This document shows positions 9,770 to 19,762 of a DNA stretch of 64,000 nt, in pieces (the first letter of the stretch is position 1; every line of letters starts with the position of its first letter). Both the position numbers and the translations under genes were made by a program. Source of the DNA: Rhodanobacteraceae bacterium (GTDB lineage Bacteria; Pseudomonadota; Gammaproteobacteria; Xanthomonadales; Rhodanobacteraceae); the NCBI GenBank assembly GCA_021325475.1, contig JAJPHA010000128.1, positions 1 to 64,000 of the forward strand, written 5' to 3'. The notes under the pieces are model-generated. The model was not told the origin of the DNA. It did no database searches and saw only the letters and a list, made by a program, of their open reading frames with translations.

Positions 9770-12247
9770 TCAGTGCCCGGTCTGCGTGGAAAGCATCTGA
9801 ATGGCGATATTGTTGCGCGTGAAGCTGCCGCCGGCAGCGTAGGCGGCTTGAATCGAGGCCGTGCCGCTGGGTTGCTGCCCGTTCATGATCGGATTCAAGG
9901 TCAACGTCATGGTGCCGATCGACGGGCCCGGCTGCGTTCCGCCGGTGGGCGGCGAACAGGTCCGGCAATAGCCGTTGGCGATCTGGTACAGCGGCATCGT
10001 TGCGGATGGCGTTGAACCGCCGGACAGGGTCGCCGAGCCGGTGGCCCACGTTGGCTGGTTGTTGGGGCCCGGGTAGTACACGGTGACGATCACCGTCGGA
10101 TTGCCGCCGCCGTTGGCGACATCGACCAATTCGAATCCCCAGCCGGAGTCGGAAGGGGCGTACCAATGGCCGTTGTAGTCCGGTGTTGCGTGTGCAGACA
10201 GCGCGACGATCGGTTCCACGCACCAAGTGCCCGATTCGTTGCCGATGGTCCACGCCATCACGCCGAGCATCGCCGATTGGCTGCGATCGCTATTTCGGCA
10301 CGCCGGCGAATTCGCGGCCTGGTTGAAATCGATCACCACCGTGCCCTGCACGCTCGCGTCCGGCATCACGTTGAGCTGGCCCGGTTGATTCGAGGCGTAC
10401 CTCACGCGATACAACGTGCCGCCGTTGCTTTGCAGTGACGGCAGGAATACACCATCCACGAGATGGCCGACGGCTTGGTACCACTCGGGCGTGCCGTCCG
10501 CTTCATAAGTATAAAATGTCATGAAATACACATCACCGTTCACCGCGTCGTGGAAGGCCAGTTGGAAGTCGAAACCGTGGCCGTTGTGCGTACGGTCGTA
10601 CCAGTTGCTGGGGATGGGCGTCGGCAACGTCGGCATCGTCGCCGCGGCGTTGGACCAGCCGACCGGCGCCAGCATCGGCACGGCCAGGCCCATCGAGCGC
10701 AGGTTCTCGTTCGAGTAGTACGCATTCATCATGTCGCCGCTCTGCACGGTGTGCGACAGCGTCGAGGAGGGCTGGGTGGTGCAATCGGCGGTCTTGCTCT
10801 TGTCGCACGGCGCGTACAGGCTCGGGAAATCGTCCGGCGCGGCGCGGCCGGCATTGACGTTGGTGCCGCTGGCGCCGGCGGCGACCGCGTCCAGCCAGCG
10901 CAGGCCGGTGCAGGGGGCGATGTAGTTGCCGCAGTTGTAGAGCCCCGGCACGTAGCTTCCGGCGCTCGTCACGGTGCCGCCGGAGACGAGCGCGGCGGCG
11001 CGCGCGGCGTCGTGGCTGCCGTTGACCTCGTAGCCGAGGAACGGCGTGTAGGTGTGGGCGGTGCCGTCGACGATGGCGACGTTGTCGTCGTAGATGTCGT
11101 CGTAGGGGCCCTCGGTCAGGTTCTGGTAGGCGATCGCGCCGGTGTGTTGGGTGGTGTCGATCACGAGGCCGGCTCGCGCGCCGAGCGGGCCCTGGCTGGT
11201 ATCGGTATTGACCAGGCCGATGAAGCCGAGGCCATGGGTCATCTCGTGCATGGCGACGCTGATGAAGTCGAGACCGCTGCCGCCCGGCGTGTAGCCGTAG
11301 TAGAACTTCTCACCGTGGATGACGTTGGACTGGCCGATGTCCTCGTTGAACGTCGCCTCGATTTCCTCGTTGTCCACGCCGTCGCATGGTCCGCCGGCGA
11401 GACCGCACAGGCTGGTTCCCGAAAGCCGCACCGCCGCGGTGGCGGGATACCAGGTGTACTTCTTCGGCAGCATGTTCAGCGGGTACTGCGGCGCGTCGTA
11501 GAGGAAGGTCAGCGGCGAGGCATGCGCGAGGATCGCCGAGTCGTTGTCGCCGCCGAGATGCGCACCGCAGGCGTGCACGGTGATCGGAATCGGAATCTGC
11601 AATTGCTGCTGCAACTGCTGCGCGGCATAGGTCAGGGCGTTCTGGCGCTGCGCCCCCAGCGTGGTGCCGGGATTGCCGCCGACCGGCGTGGCCGGGGTGC
11701 TATCGGTCCAGAAGCTGTCGTCGCAGTCGTTGGCCGGATCGCTCGAGCCGCTGCGCGGGTGCGCGAAATCGAGCGTGATGGTTGCCGACGGTACGTTCGC
11801 CGCGGTGGTTGCGGTCAGGCTACCGCTGGCGTTGCCGTTGCCGCCGTTGATCACCGCGATGTACCAGCGGCCGGCCTGCAGCGGCACGCGGCTCGAACGC
11901 AGCACGGTGATCGATTCGTTCGAGGTCGAACTCACGGAGTGGTATTGCGCCGAGCGGTTGAGCAGGTCGTAGCTCACCGTCGGGTAACCGGCTTGCGGAT
12001 CCTGGGTCGGAAACGGCGTGGCGTATCGCAGGAACAGATCCACGTCGCCGCCGAATGCCGTGACGTTGACGACGAGCTGCTGCGCGCTGCCGTCGACGTC
12101 GAGGTAGTAGTTCGACACGTAACTCGATGCCGGCAGCGACAACGTGGCCGGCTGTCCGGAAACCAGCGCGGTGTCGGCGAAACCGGCGCCGGCGAAACCC
12201 AGGGCGAGCGCGCCGACGGCGCAGGCGAAGTGACGCGCGCGGCTCAT
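9770..12247 (-). CDS. Secreted zinc metallopeptidase with N-terminal pre-peptidase-like domain and two C-terminal W-Y-x-G-x-GF repeats
   Basis: Signal peptide; HEMTHGLGFIG zinc motif; repeats NWYDRTHNGHGFDFQL and GHWYAPSDSGWGFEL. Confidence 0.85.
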   Translation of the reverse strand: MSRARHFACAVGALALGFAGAGFADTALVSGQPATLSLPASSYVSNYYLDVDGSAQQLVVNVTAFGGDVDLFLRYATPFPTQDPQAGYPTVSYDLLNRSAQYHSVSSTSNESITVLRSSRVPLQAGRWYIAVINGGNGNASGSLTATTAANVPSATITLDFAHPRSGSSDPANDCDDSFWTDSTPATPVGGNPGTTLGAQRQNALTYAAQQLQQQLQIPIPITVHACGAHLGGDNDSAILAHASPLTFLYDAPQYPLNMLPKKYTWYPATAAVRLSGTSLCGLAGGPCDGVDNEEIEATFNEDIGQSNVIHGEKFYYGYTPGGSGLDFISVAMHEMTHGLGFIGLVNTDTSQGPLGARAGLVIDTTQHTGAIAYQNLTEGPYDDIYDDNVAIVDGTAHTYTPFLGYEVNGSHDAARAAALVSGGTVTSAGSYVPGLYNCGNYIAPCTGLRWLDAVAAGASGTNVNAGRAAPDDFPSLYAPCDKSKTADCTTQPSSTLSHTVQSGDMMNAYYSNENLRSMGLAVPMLAPVGWSNAAATMPTLPTPIPSNWYDRTHNGHGFDFQLAFHDAVNGDVYFMTFYTYEADGTPEWYQAVGHLVDGVFLPSLQSNGGTLYRVRYASNQPGQLNVMPDASVQGTVVIDFNQAANSPACRNSDRSQSAMLGVMAWTIGNESGTWCVEPIVALSAHATPDYNGHWYAPSDSGWGFELVDVANGGGNPTVIVTVYYPGPNNQPTWATGSATLSGGSTPSATMPLYQIANGYCRTCSPPTGGTQPGPSIGTMTLTLNPIMNGQQPSGTASIQAAYAAGGSFTRNNIAIQMLSTQTGH

Positions 12248-12534
12248 GGCTGCGGCGCTCCCTGCGCGCTGCGCACCCGTTCGAGCAAGGCCCGCGCCGG
12301 CGGATTCGGCTGATCGACACAGTGCACGACGAGGCTGCCGTCGGCACGTCGCACGACGCGCGTTTCGCTCAGCGTCGGCGCCAGCACGCGCGGTGCGGCG
12401 AGGGGTTTGCCGCTGCCCGCGGCGGTCGCGGAGGAGGGCGCGAGCGGTTGCGGCTGCGGCGCGGACGAATCCGCGGCGTGCGCCGCGGCGAACATCGCCA
12501 CACCGAGGAAAAGACACATCCAGCGATAAGTCAT
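12244..12534 (-). CDS. Small (96 aa) secreted protein overlapping the metallopeptidase start
   Basis: Signal peptide MTYRWMCLFLGVAMFAAAHAA; 4-nt stop/start overlap with the downstream gene. Confidence 0.65.
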   Translation of the reverse strand: MTYRWMCLFLGVAMFAAAHAADSSAPQPQPLAPSSATAAGSGKPLAAPRVLAPTLSETRVVRRADGSLVVHCVDQPNPPARALLERVRSAQGAPQP

Positions 12535-12646
12535 GAGATCACCCTGGTGGAGAACCGATCCGTACGTTGGCGCGACGACCGCGCCGACGCATTCCATGGA
12601 AAAACCGCGTACCGATCGCGCCGGGCGATCGTCCGCGTCGCGCATC

Positions 12647-13459
12647 TTACCCTTTCGCACGTGAAGAAACGCGAACCGGGACTGCGGGCAGACAGCGGAT
12701 CGCGCCGTCTCCGGGGCGATAGCTCGCGCGCAGCACCCGCTGCAGATACGCCTCCGCGCCGGCGACCGCCGCGCGCGGCGCGCGGCCGAGCGCGAGTCCC
12801 GCGGCGATGGCGGCGGCGAGCACGCAGCCGGTGCCGTGCGCCGGGAACGGCAGACGCCGGTGACGAAACTCGCGCGTGCCGTGAGCATCGACCAACACAT
12901 CGCGCACCAGCGCACCACGGGCGTGCCCCCCCTTGAGCAGCACGCTGCATGCGCCGAGCGCCAGCAGCTCCCGTGTCGCCGCGGGTCCGCCCACGGCATG
13001 GCCGAGCAAGGCCGCCGCCTCGGGCAGGTTCGGCGTCAGCACGGTGGCGAGCGGCACCAGCCGCGCGCGCAGTGCGGCCACGGCGCTCGACGGCAGGAGC
13101 GGCCTGCCGCTCGTGGCGACCAGCACCGGATCGAGCACGATGTTGCGCGCGCGCACGCGCCGCAATGCCGCCGCGACCGCCGCGACGTTGGCGCGCGAAC
13201 CGAGCATGCCGATCTTGACCGCGGCGACGTCGAAGTCATCGAACACCGTCTCGATCTGTTGCACGACTTCGCGCGCCGGCAGGCAGTGCACCGACACCAC
13301 CCGGCGCGTGTTCTGCGCGGTCACGGCGGTGATCGCGCTCAGGCCGTGCAGGCCGAAGGCGGCGAAGGTCTTGAGATCGGCCTGGATGCCGGCGCCGCCG
13401 CCCGAATCGGAACCGGCGATGGTCAGCACGGAGCGGGGACGTTGTGCCCGGTGGTTCAT
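12647..13459 (-). CDS. thiD: Hydroxymethylpyrimidine/phosphomethylpyrimidine kinase
   Basis: [37 protein letters not shown]. Confidence 0.95.
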   Translation of the reverse strand: MNHRAQRPRSVLTIAGSDSGGGAGIQADLKTFAAFGLHGLSAITAVTAQNTRRVVSVHCLPAREVVQQIETVFDDFDVAAVKIGMLGSRANVAAVAAALRRVRARNIVLDPVLVATSGRPLLPSSAVAALRARLVPLATVLTPNLPEAAALLGHAVGGPAATRELLALGACSVLLKGGHARGALVRDVLVDAHGTREFRHRRLPFPAHGTGCVLAAAIAAGLALGRAPRAAVAGAEAYLQRVLRASYRPGDGAIRCLPAVPVRVSSRAKG

Positions 13460-13624
13460 GGGATGTTGCATTCCTGCGACAGGAGGTCGGAATCTTGCCG
13501 GCGCGCCGCGCGAAAACCCAATTCGCACGCGGCGTCTGGGCAGGTCCGGGTGGCTTGACCGGATGTTGCGTTTTTGCCAAGATGCGCGGCGGAGACACCA
13601 CACCTCCTAACGCATCAAGGGCAC

Positions 13625-14842
13625 ATGCGTCGGTCAACAGCCAACGTGGCGAAACTTGCGGGAGCGCTGGGTACCATCCTCGCGCTCCCGCTTTCTTTTG
13701 CCGCGGCGGCGGAGGCCGATCGCGCCCGCGAGGAGGCGGCTGCGCTCCGCACGCTCGCCGAGACGCCGAGCATACTCGATGCCTGGCGCGATTACGCGCT
13801 GGCCGATCTCACCCGCGGGTTTTCCTGGACGGCGGACGATCGCGCGCTGGTCGTGGCCGCGCCGTCGCTGTTCGATCGCAGCATCGCGCACGTCGCGCCG
13901 CCGGCGACGCTGTTCACCGGCGCGATGCCGGCGCCGCCGCTGCAGGTGACCTATCTCAAGACCCGCATCGCCGACACGCCGGCGCTGCTGCCGGCGTACA
14001 CGCCGAATCTGCTGCCGGACTACACGCCGGGACTGCAGCGCTACATCGTGGCGCCGACCGTATCGCAACGCTGGGGCGAGAACGGCGCGATCAGCTTCTC
14101 GGCGATCTTCGCCTATCAGCGCTTCGCCGGGCTCGGGCTCGGCGTGGACAGCATTCCGGTGCAGGACGGCGCCTATCCGGTGGTGCCGCTGCACGGCACC
14201 TCGAGCGCATCCGGCAGCTACGGCGTCGGCATGCGCGTGGACTTCCGCAGCCAATTCAGCGAGCGGCTGAGCTGGCAGATCGGCTACCAGTCGCGCGTCA
14301 ACATGGACGCGTTCAACAACTATCGCGGCGTCTATTCCGAGCCCGGCAGCTTCGACATCCCGGCGAGCGCCAATGTGAGCCTCGGCTATGCCGTCACGCC
14401 GGATTTCAAGCTCGACGTCGGCGTCGAGCGCGTCATGTACAGCCAGATCACGCCGTTCACCAGCGATGCGCTGCCGACCCGCTTCCTGGTGCTGCTTGGC
14501 AGCGAGATCAGCCCGGCGTTCGCCTGGCAGAACCTGAGCGTGTATTCCTTCGGCGGCAGCTTCCGCGATCCGACCGGCAGCGTCTGGTCGTTGCACTACA
14601 GCACCCGCGAGCAGCCGCTGCCGACCTCGCGCCTGTTGCAGAACGCGCTGGAGCCGTATCTCGCCACGCACAACATCGAGTTCGGCTTCGCCCATGCGTT
14701 CGGCGCGAATTCGAGCCTGCGCGTGGCGGCCACCTACGCGCCGACCCAGTTCGTGCTCGGTCTGCCGACGAGCTTCAGCCTGCGCAACGGCAACGACGGC
14801 AACCAGATCGAGTACGAAGTGCTCTGGACCACGCGCTTCTGA
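13625..14842 (+). CDS. Outer-membrane beta-barrel protein (FadL/OmpP1-like)
   Basis: Signal peptide, alternating beta-strand pattern, C-terminal aromatic EVLWTTRF. Confidence 0.7.
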   Translation: MRRSTANVAKLAGALGTILALPLSFAAAAEADRAREEAAALRTLAETPSILDAWRDYALADLTRGFSWTADDRALVVAAPSLFDRSIAHVAPPATLFTGAMPAPPLQVTYLKTRIADTPALLPAYTPNLLPDYTPGLQRYIVAPTVSQRWGENGAISFSAIFAYQRFAGLGLGVDSIPVQDGAYPVVPLHGTSSASGSYGVGMRVDFRSQFSERLSWQIGYQSRVNMDAFNNYRGVYSEPGSFDIPASANVSLGYAVTPDFKLDVGVERVMYSQITPFTSDALPTRFLVLLGSEISPAFAWQNLSVYSFGGSFRDPTGSVWSLHYSTREQPLPTSRLLQNALEPYLATHNIEFGFAHAFGANSSLRVAATYAPTQFVLGLPTSFSLRNGNDGNQIEYEVLWTTRF

Positions 14843-14857
14843 GCGCGCGGTCGGCCC

Positions 14858-16249
14858 TCACAGCGTCTCCGAAGCGTAGTCGGCCAGCCGCGAGCGTTCG
14901 CCGCGGCGCAGGGTCACGTGCGCCGAGTGCTCCCAGCCCTTGAAGCGGTCCACCGCGTAGGTCAGCCCCGAGGTGGTTTCGGTGAGATACGGCGTGTCGA
15001 TCTGCTCGACGTTGCCGAGGCACACCATCTTGCTGCCGGGACCGGCGCGGGTGAGCAGGGTCTTCATCTGCTTCGGCGTCAGATTCTGCGCCTCGTCGAT
15101 GATGACGTAACGATTGAGGAAGGTGCGCCCGCGCATGAAGTTGAGCGAGCGGATCTTGATGCGCGAGGCGAGCAGGTCGTTGGTCGCCGCGCGGCCCCAG
15201 CCGCCGCCTTCCTGCGGCGTGGCCAGCACTTCCAGATTGTCGGTGAGCGCACCCATCCACGGCGTCATCTTCTCCTCCTCGGTGCCGGGCAGGAAGCCGA
15301 TGTCCTCGCCGACCGATACCGTGGCGCGGGTCATGATGATCTCGCGGTAGCGCTGCTGGTCCATGGTCTGCGCCAGCCCCGCGGCGAGCGCGAGCAGGGT
15401 CTTGCCGGTGCCGGCGGTGCCGAGCAGGGTGACGAAGTCCACCTCGGGGTCCATCAACGCGTTGAGCGCGAAGTTCTGTTCGCGGTTGCGCGCGGAGATG
15501 CCCCAGACCGTGTGCGAACTGTGGCGGTAGTCCTCGACGATCTGCAGCGTGGCCAGCCGGCCCTGGCTGCGCAGCACGCGCAGCTCGATGTCGTTCTCTT
15601 CCGGCAGATACAGGAACTGGTGCGGCTGCCAGTCCTCGTCCTTGCGCATCTTCAGTTCGTAGAACGTGTGACCGCGCTCGGACCAGGAGCGCACCTCCGG
15701 GTGGCGGTCCCAGAAGTCCTGCGGCAATTCGGTGTGGCCGGCGTAGAGCAGGCTGAAATCGTCGAGCGCGCGATCGTTTTCGTAGTCTTCGGCCGGAATG
15801 CCGAAGATCGACGCCTTGATGCGCAGGTTGATGTCCTTCGACACCAGCACGATCGGCACTTCTGGCCGTTGCTCGCGCAAGGCCACGATCGACGCCAGGA
15901 TCAGATTGTCGGGCAACTGCCCGCGCGCGCCGTTCGGCGCGAGGTTGCGGGTCTGGAAATGCAGGCGCCCGCTCTGCGCCCGGCGTTCCAGTTGCAGGCC
16001 CTGCGGCTGCCTCAGCTCGAGCCCCTGTTCGATTCGCCGCGGGTCGCCGTGTTCGATCAGCTCGTTGATGAAGCGGCTGACCTGGCGCGCGTTGCGCGAG
16101 ACTTCCGACATGCCCTTCTTCGCCGCGTCGAGTTCCTCGAGTACCGTCATCGGCAGGAACACGTCGTGTTCCTCGAAGCGGAACAGGGCGGTCGGATCGT
16201 GCATCAGCACGTTGGTGTCGAGCACGTAGATGCGCTTGCCTTTGGTCAT
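14858..16249 (-). CDS. PIN domain-PhoH family ATPase
   Basis: N-terminal PIN (YVLDTNVLMHDP); PhoH Walker A LLGTAGTGKTLLALAAGL, FIIDEAQN-like VIIDEAQNLTPKQMKTLLTR. Confidence 0.95.
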   Translation of the reverse strand: MTKGKRIYVLDTNVLMHDPTALFRFEEHDVFLPMTVLEELDAAKKGMSEVSRNARQVSRFINELIEHGDPRRIEQGLELRQPQGLQLERRAQSGRLHFQTRNLAPNGARGQLPDNLILASIVALREQRPEVPIVLVSKDINLRIKASIFGIPAEDYENDRALDDFSLLYAGHTELPQDFWDRHPEVRSWSERGHTFYELKMRKDEDWQPHQFLYLPEENDIELRVLRSQGRLATLQIVEDYRHSSHTVWGISARNREQNFALNALMDPEVDFVTLLGTAGTGKTLLALAAGLAQTMDQQRYREIIMTRATVSVGEDIGFLPGTEEEKMTPWMGALTDNLEVLATPQEGGGWGRAATNDLLASRIKIRSLNFMRGRTFLNRYVIIDEAQNLTPKQMKTLLTRAGPGSKMVCLGNVEQIDTPYLTETTSGLTYAVDRFKGWEHSAHVTLRRGERSRLADYASETL

Positions 16250-16331
16250 GGGGTTCGGCGATCAGCAGCGGGGGAAGGGGAACGGGCGCGGCGCGGAGGC
16301 ATTCGCCGAAGGCAACGGCATGTCGCGTGCC

Positions 16332-16799
16332 TCATGCGCCGGATTCGGTGAGCGCGGCCAGCACCGCCGCGGCGTGGCCCGGCACCTTGACGCCGCGCCA
16401 CTCGCGCCGCAGGCGGCCGTCGGGACCGATCAGGAACGTGCTGCGCACCACGCCGAGATGGCGCCTGCCGTACAGCACCTTCTCGCGGATCACGTCGAAC
16501 GCCTTGCACCAGACCTCGTCGGGATCGCTGACGAGGGCGAACGTGAGCTTGTGCTTGGTGCGGAATGATTCGTGCGCGGCGAGCGAGTCGCGTGACACGC
16601 CGAGCACGACGGCGTCGTGGCGCGCGAACTCGGCGGCGAGATCGCGGAACTCCTGCGCCTCGCGCGTGCAACCGGGCGTATGGTCCTTCGGATAGAAGTA
16701 CACCACCACCGGCCGCCCGCGCAGATCGCGCAGACGAACCGCCCCGGCGGTGCTGACGCCGCGCAGATCCGGTACGGTTTGGCCGACGGCGATCATCAA
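16332..16799 (-). CDS. bcp: Thioredoxin-dependent peroxiredoxin (Bcp/PrxQ)
   Basis: YFYPKDHTPGCTREAQEFRDL. Confidence 0.95.
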   Translation of the reverse strand: MMIAVGQTVPDLRGVSTAGAVRLRDLRGRPVVVYFYPKDHTPGCTREAQEFRDLAAEFARHDAVVLGVSRDSLAAHESFRTKHKLTFALVSDPDEVWCKAFDVIREKVLYGRRHLGVVRSTFLIGPDGRLRREWRGVKVPGHAAAVLAALTESGA

Positions 16800-17356
16800 T
16801 ACTTCATCGGGTCCATGATCGCGTCAAGGTTCAGGCCGTCGCAGAACTCGAGAAAATCGTCGCGCAACGCGGCGATGTGGGTGCTCGCCGGAATGCCGAT
16901 GCTGAGCTGCGCCGAGAACATGTCGGCGCCGGTCTGCATGGCGCGGTAACGGGTGGACTGCAACTGCTCGATGCGGATGCCGTGCTGGTGCATGAACTCG
17001 GCGATCTGAAAAAGTATACCCGGCTTGTCGGCAGCCACGACCTCGACGACGTACGGCAGCAGGTTCGGCTGCGCCGGTTTCGGACCGGTGCGGAAATGCT
17101 GCAACCGCAGCTTCTCGTCGCGCTCCAGCCGGCTCAGTGCCGATTCGAGCTTGGCGATCGCATCCCACGGCCCGACCGCCAGCACCAGCACGGAGACCTC
17201 GCCGCCGATCGCCGCGACCCGCGTCTCGGTCAGATTGCAGCCGCAGTCGGCGATGCGTTTGGCGATGGCGGTCAGCGGCGAGCGCGACTGCGCCGCGAAC
17301 GCGCTGATGAGCAGGTAATTCTCGTTGGCCGTGGGGCGGGGTGCGGTGTCGGTCAA
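16796..17356 (-). CDS. gcvR: Glycine cleavage system transcriptional repressor (ACT domains)
   Basis: ACT-domain pattern and conserved neighbourhood with bcp and divergent dapA. Confidence 0.88.
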   Translation of the reverse strand: MTDTAPRPTANENYLLISAFAAQSRSPLTAIAKRIADCGCNLTETRVAAIGGEVSVLVLAVGPWDAIAKLESALSRLERDEKLRLQHFRTGPKPAQPNLLPYVVEVVAADKPGILFQIAEFMHQHGIRIEQLQSTRYRAMQTGADMFSAQLSIGIPASTHIAALRDDFLEFCDGLNLDAIMDPMKY

Positions 17357-17465
17357 AGCGGGCGTTTCCCGGGCTTGGCGTGGCTGGCGCGCGCAAGGCG
17401 CAGAATACTTGCCACGCTACCCAGCCGCAAGTAACATCGCGGGCCCGCGCCCAGCCGGACTTTCC

Positions 17466-18380
17466 GTGATCAAGCTCATCGGCAGCATCTGCGCGCTGGC
17501 CACGCCGTTCCGCGACGACGGTGTCGATCTCGCCGCGTTCACCGCCCTGCTCGAATACCAGCTGGCCGGCGGCACCCAGGCGCTGGTCGTCGCCGGCTCC
17601 ACCGGCGAAGCGCACGCGCTCGAGACGGACGAATTCGATCGGCTGCTCGCCTGCGCGGTGGAGCGCGTCGCCGGGCGCGTGCCGGTGCTGGCCGGCACCG
17701 GCACGGCGAACACACGCAAGACCATCGCGGCGACGCGTCGCGCGCAGGCGCTCGGCGCCGACGCGGCACTGGTGGTGACGCCGTACTACGTGCGGCCGAC
17801 CCAGGAAGGGTTGCTGCGCCATTTCAGCGAAGTCGCCGAACACGGCGGTCTGCCGGTGGTGCTGTACAACGTGCCCACCCGCACGGGTTGCGATCTGTTG
17901 CCCGAGACGGTCGCGCGGCTGCGCGCGCACGAGCGCATCGTCGCCATCAAGGAAGCGCGCGGCGATCCGGCGCGGGTGAGCGCACTCGTCGCGTTGCAGG
18001 GCCCGGAATTCGCGGTGCTGAGCGGTGACGATCCGAGCTGCGCGCAGGCGATGCTTGCCGGCGCGCAGGGCGTGATCTCGGTCGCGGCCAACGTCGCGCC
18101 GGCGGCGCTGCGTGCGCTCTGCGACGCGGCGCGCGCCGGCGATGTGCAGCGGACGCAGGAGTTCGACGCGCGCCTGGCGCCGCTGTACGCGCTGCTCGGC
18201 GTCGAGCCGAACCCGATTCCGGTAAAATGGTGTCTGCACGAACTCGGCTTCGGCAGCGCCGATCCGCGTCTGCCGCTGCTGCCGTTGAGCGCGCCGCATC
18301 GCGCCCAGGCGCGCGGCGTGTTGCAGAGCCTGGGTCTCGTGACGCCGGCAGTTCAGCCGGCGCACAGCAGTGCGGCGTGA
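17466..18380 (+). CDS. dapA: 4-hydroxy-tetrahydrodipicolinate synthase (GTG start)
   Basis: GSTGEAHAL, TPYYVRPTQEGL, YNVPTRTGCDL, IKEARGD. Confidence 0.97.
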   Translation: MIKLIGSICALATPFRDDGVDLAAFTALLEYQLAGGTQALVVAGSTGEAHALETDEFDRLLACAVERVAGRVPVLAGTGTANTRKTIAATRRAQALGADAALVVTPYYVRPTQEGLLRHFSEVAEHGGLPVVLYNVPTRTGCDLLPETVARLRAHERIVAIKEARGDPARVSALVALQGPEFAVLSGDDPSCAQAMLAGAQGVISVAANVAPAALRALCDAARAGDVQRTQEFDARLAPLYALLGVEPNPIPVKWCLHELGFGSADPRLPLLPLSAPHRAQARGVLQSLGLVTPAVQPAHSSAA

Positions 18381-18423
18381 GACTGCGCCATCGCCCTCCG
18401 TGCCACTCCAACCGGGATTCATC

Positions 18424-19059
18424 GTGAACCGTATCGTCAACCTCCACTGGTCCGCTGCCGTTGCTGTCGCCGTCGCGTTGAGCGGGTGCAGCTGGTTCCA
18501 TCACCGCGACAACTACTACGCCAAGGCGACCGAGGCGCGCCCGCTGGAAGTGCCGCCGGATCTCGATGCACCGCCGAGTTCGGGCGAACTCGTCGTGCCG
18601 GGCGCCGACCGACCGGCGGCGCCGGCGACGTCCGCGCCGCCCGCGATCGGCAGCGCGCCGCCGGCCGTCGCCGCGAGCGGCTCCGGTCTGCACGTGGCCG
18701 ACAGCGTCGACAACGCCTGGCGTCGCGTCGGTCTCGCGCTCGAGCGCGCGCAGGTGGGCACGATCAGCGCGCGCGACGAAGCGGCGCACAGTTACACGGT
18801 CGAGGTCGCCGGCTTGCGCGCCCCGAGCCCGCCGCCGCCGGCCGAAGAGCATCACTGGTACACGCGCATCCTGCATCCGTTCGGCGGCGGCAAGAGCGAC
18901 GCGGCCAGCGCCACGGAATCGCGGCCGGTCAGTGGGCGTCTGACGGTCAAGGTGCTCCGCGACGGTGACGGTGCGCGCGTGGAAGTGGAAGGCGCCGCCG
19001 GCGACAGCGCGGAAGCGGCGCAGCGGGTGCTGGCGGTGCTGCGCGAGCGGCTGACCTGA
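18424..19059 (+). CDS. bamC: Outer-membrane assembly lipoprotein BamC-like (GTG start)
   Basis: Lipobox ALSGCSWF; PLEVPPDLDAP motif; directly downstream of dapA. Confidence 0.82.
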   Translation: MNRIVNLHWSAAVAVAVALSGCSWFHHRDNYYAKATEARPLEVPPDLDAPPSSGELVVPGADRPAAPATSAPPAIGSAPPAVAASGSGLHVADSVDNAWRRVGLALERAQVGTISARDEAAHSYTVEVAGLRAPSPPPPAEEHHWYTRILHPFGGGKSDAASATESRPVSGRLTVKVLRDGDGARVEVEGAAGDSAEAAQRVLAVLRERLT

Positions 19060-19124
19060 TCTTGTAAAAAGTATACTGTCGGCGACAGCGCGACGATCGG
19101 CCCCGCCGCGGTTCGGCGGCGGGT

Positions 19125-19448
19125 TCAGCGTTCCAGCAGCGGCAACTTGTCCGGCTTGCCGTCCCACTCCTTGGCGTCGGGCGGCGGATCCTTGCGCACG
19201 GTGAGCACCGGCCAGGCCTTCGCCAGTTCGGCGTTGAGCTGGATGAAGTGTTCCTGTCCGGCCGGCACGTCGTCCTCGGGGAAGATCGCGTTGGCCGGGC
19301 ACTCCGGTTCGCACAGCGTGCAGTCGATGCATTCCTCGGGATCGATCACGAGGAAGTTCGGCCCCTCGTGGAAGCAGTCCACCGGGCAGACCTCGACGCA
19401 ATCGGTGTACTTGCACTTGATGCAGTTTTCGGTGACGACGAAGGGCAT
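19125..19448 (-). CDS. fdxA: 7Fe ferredoxin (FdxA type)
   Basis: [21 protein letters not shown]...[12 protein letters not shown]. Confidence 0.95.
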   Translation of the reverse strand: MPFVVTENCIKCKYTDCVEVCPVDCFHEGPNFLVIDPEECIDCTLCEPECPANAIFPEDDVPAGQEHFIQLNAELAKAWPVLTVRKDPPPDAKEWDGKPDKLPLLER

Positions 19449-19596
19449 GGCGAACGGAACAAGGCCGACAGCGTGCGGAAGGATAGCAGCAATCGCGACC
19501 GGCCAAGGAACCCGCGACGGCACGTCTGACCGTTCGCCCGGCCGCAGGATCGACGGCCCAGCCTTGCCGGCGTGTGCCGTGCCCGGTCATCGGGGA

Positions 19597-19672
19597 TGGC
19601 GCTCCCTACGAGGTTCGAACTCGTGTTCCCGCCTTGAGAGGGCGATGTCCTAGACCACTAGACGAAGGGAGC
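19597..19672 (-). tRNA. tRNA-Glu (anticodon CTC), CCA encoded
   Basis: Reverse complement GCTCCCTTCGTCTAGTGGTCTAGGACATCGCCCTCTCAAGGCGGGAACACGAGTTCGAACCTCGTAGGGAGCGCCA folds as a cloverleaf; anticodon loop CTCTCAA. Confidence 0.96.
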
Positions 19673-19762
19673 GCGCGTTGGGGAAAACCCGCGCGGGCGC
19701 TAGTATAACGATTTCGCGACGCGGAACAATTCCCGCCGCCGCGAGCCAGCCAGGCCACCGGA

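Noticed and set aside
19597-19672. tRNA-Glu as an integration site
   Set aside because: No integrase or direct repeat of the tRNA 3' end in the flanking sequence; neighbours are core genes
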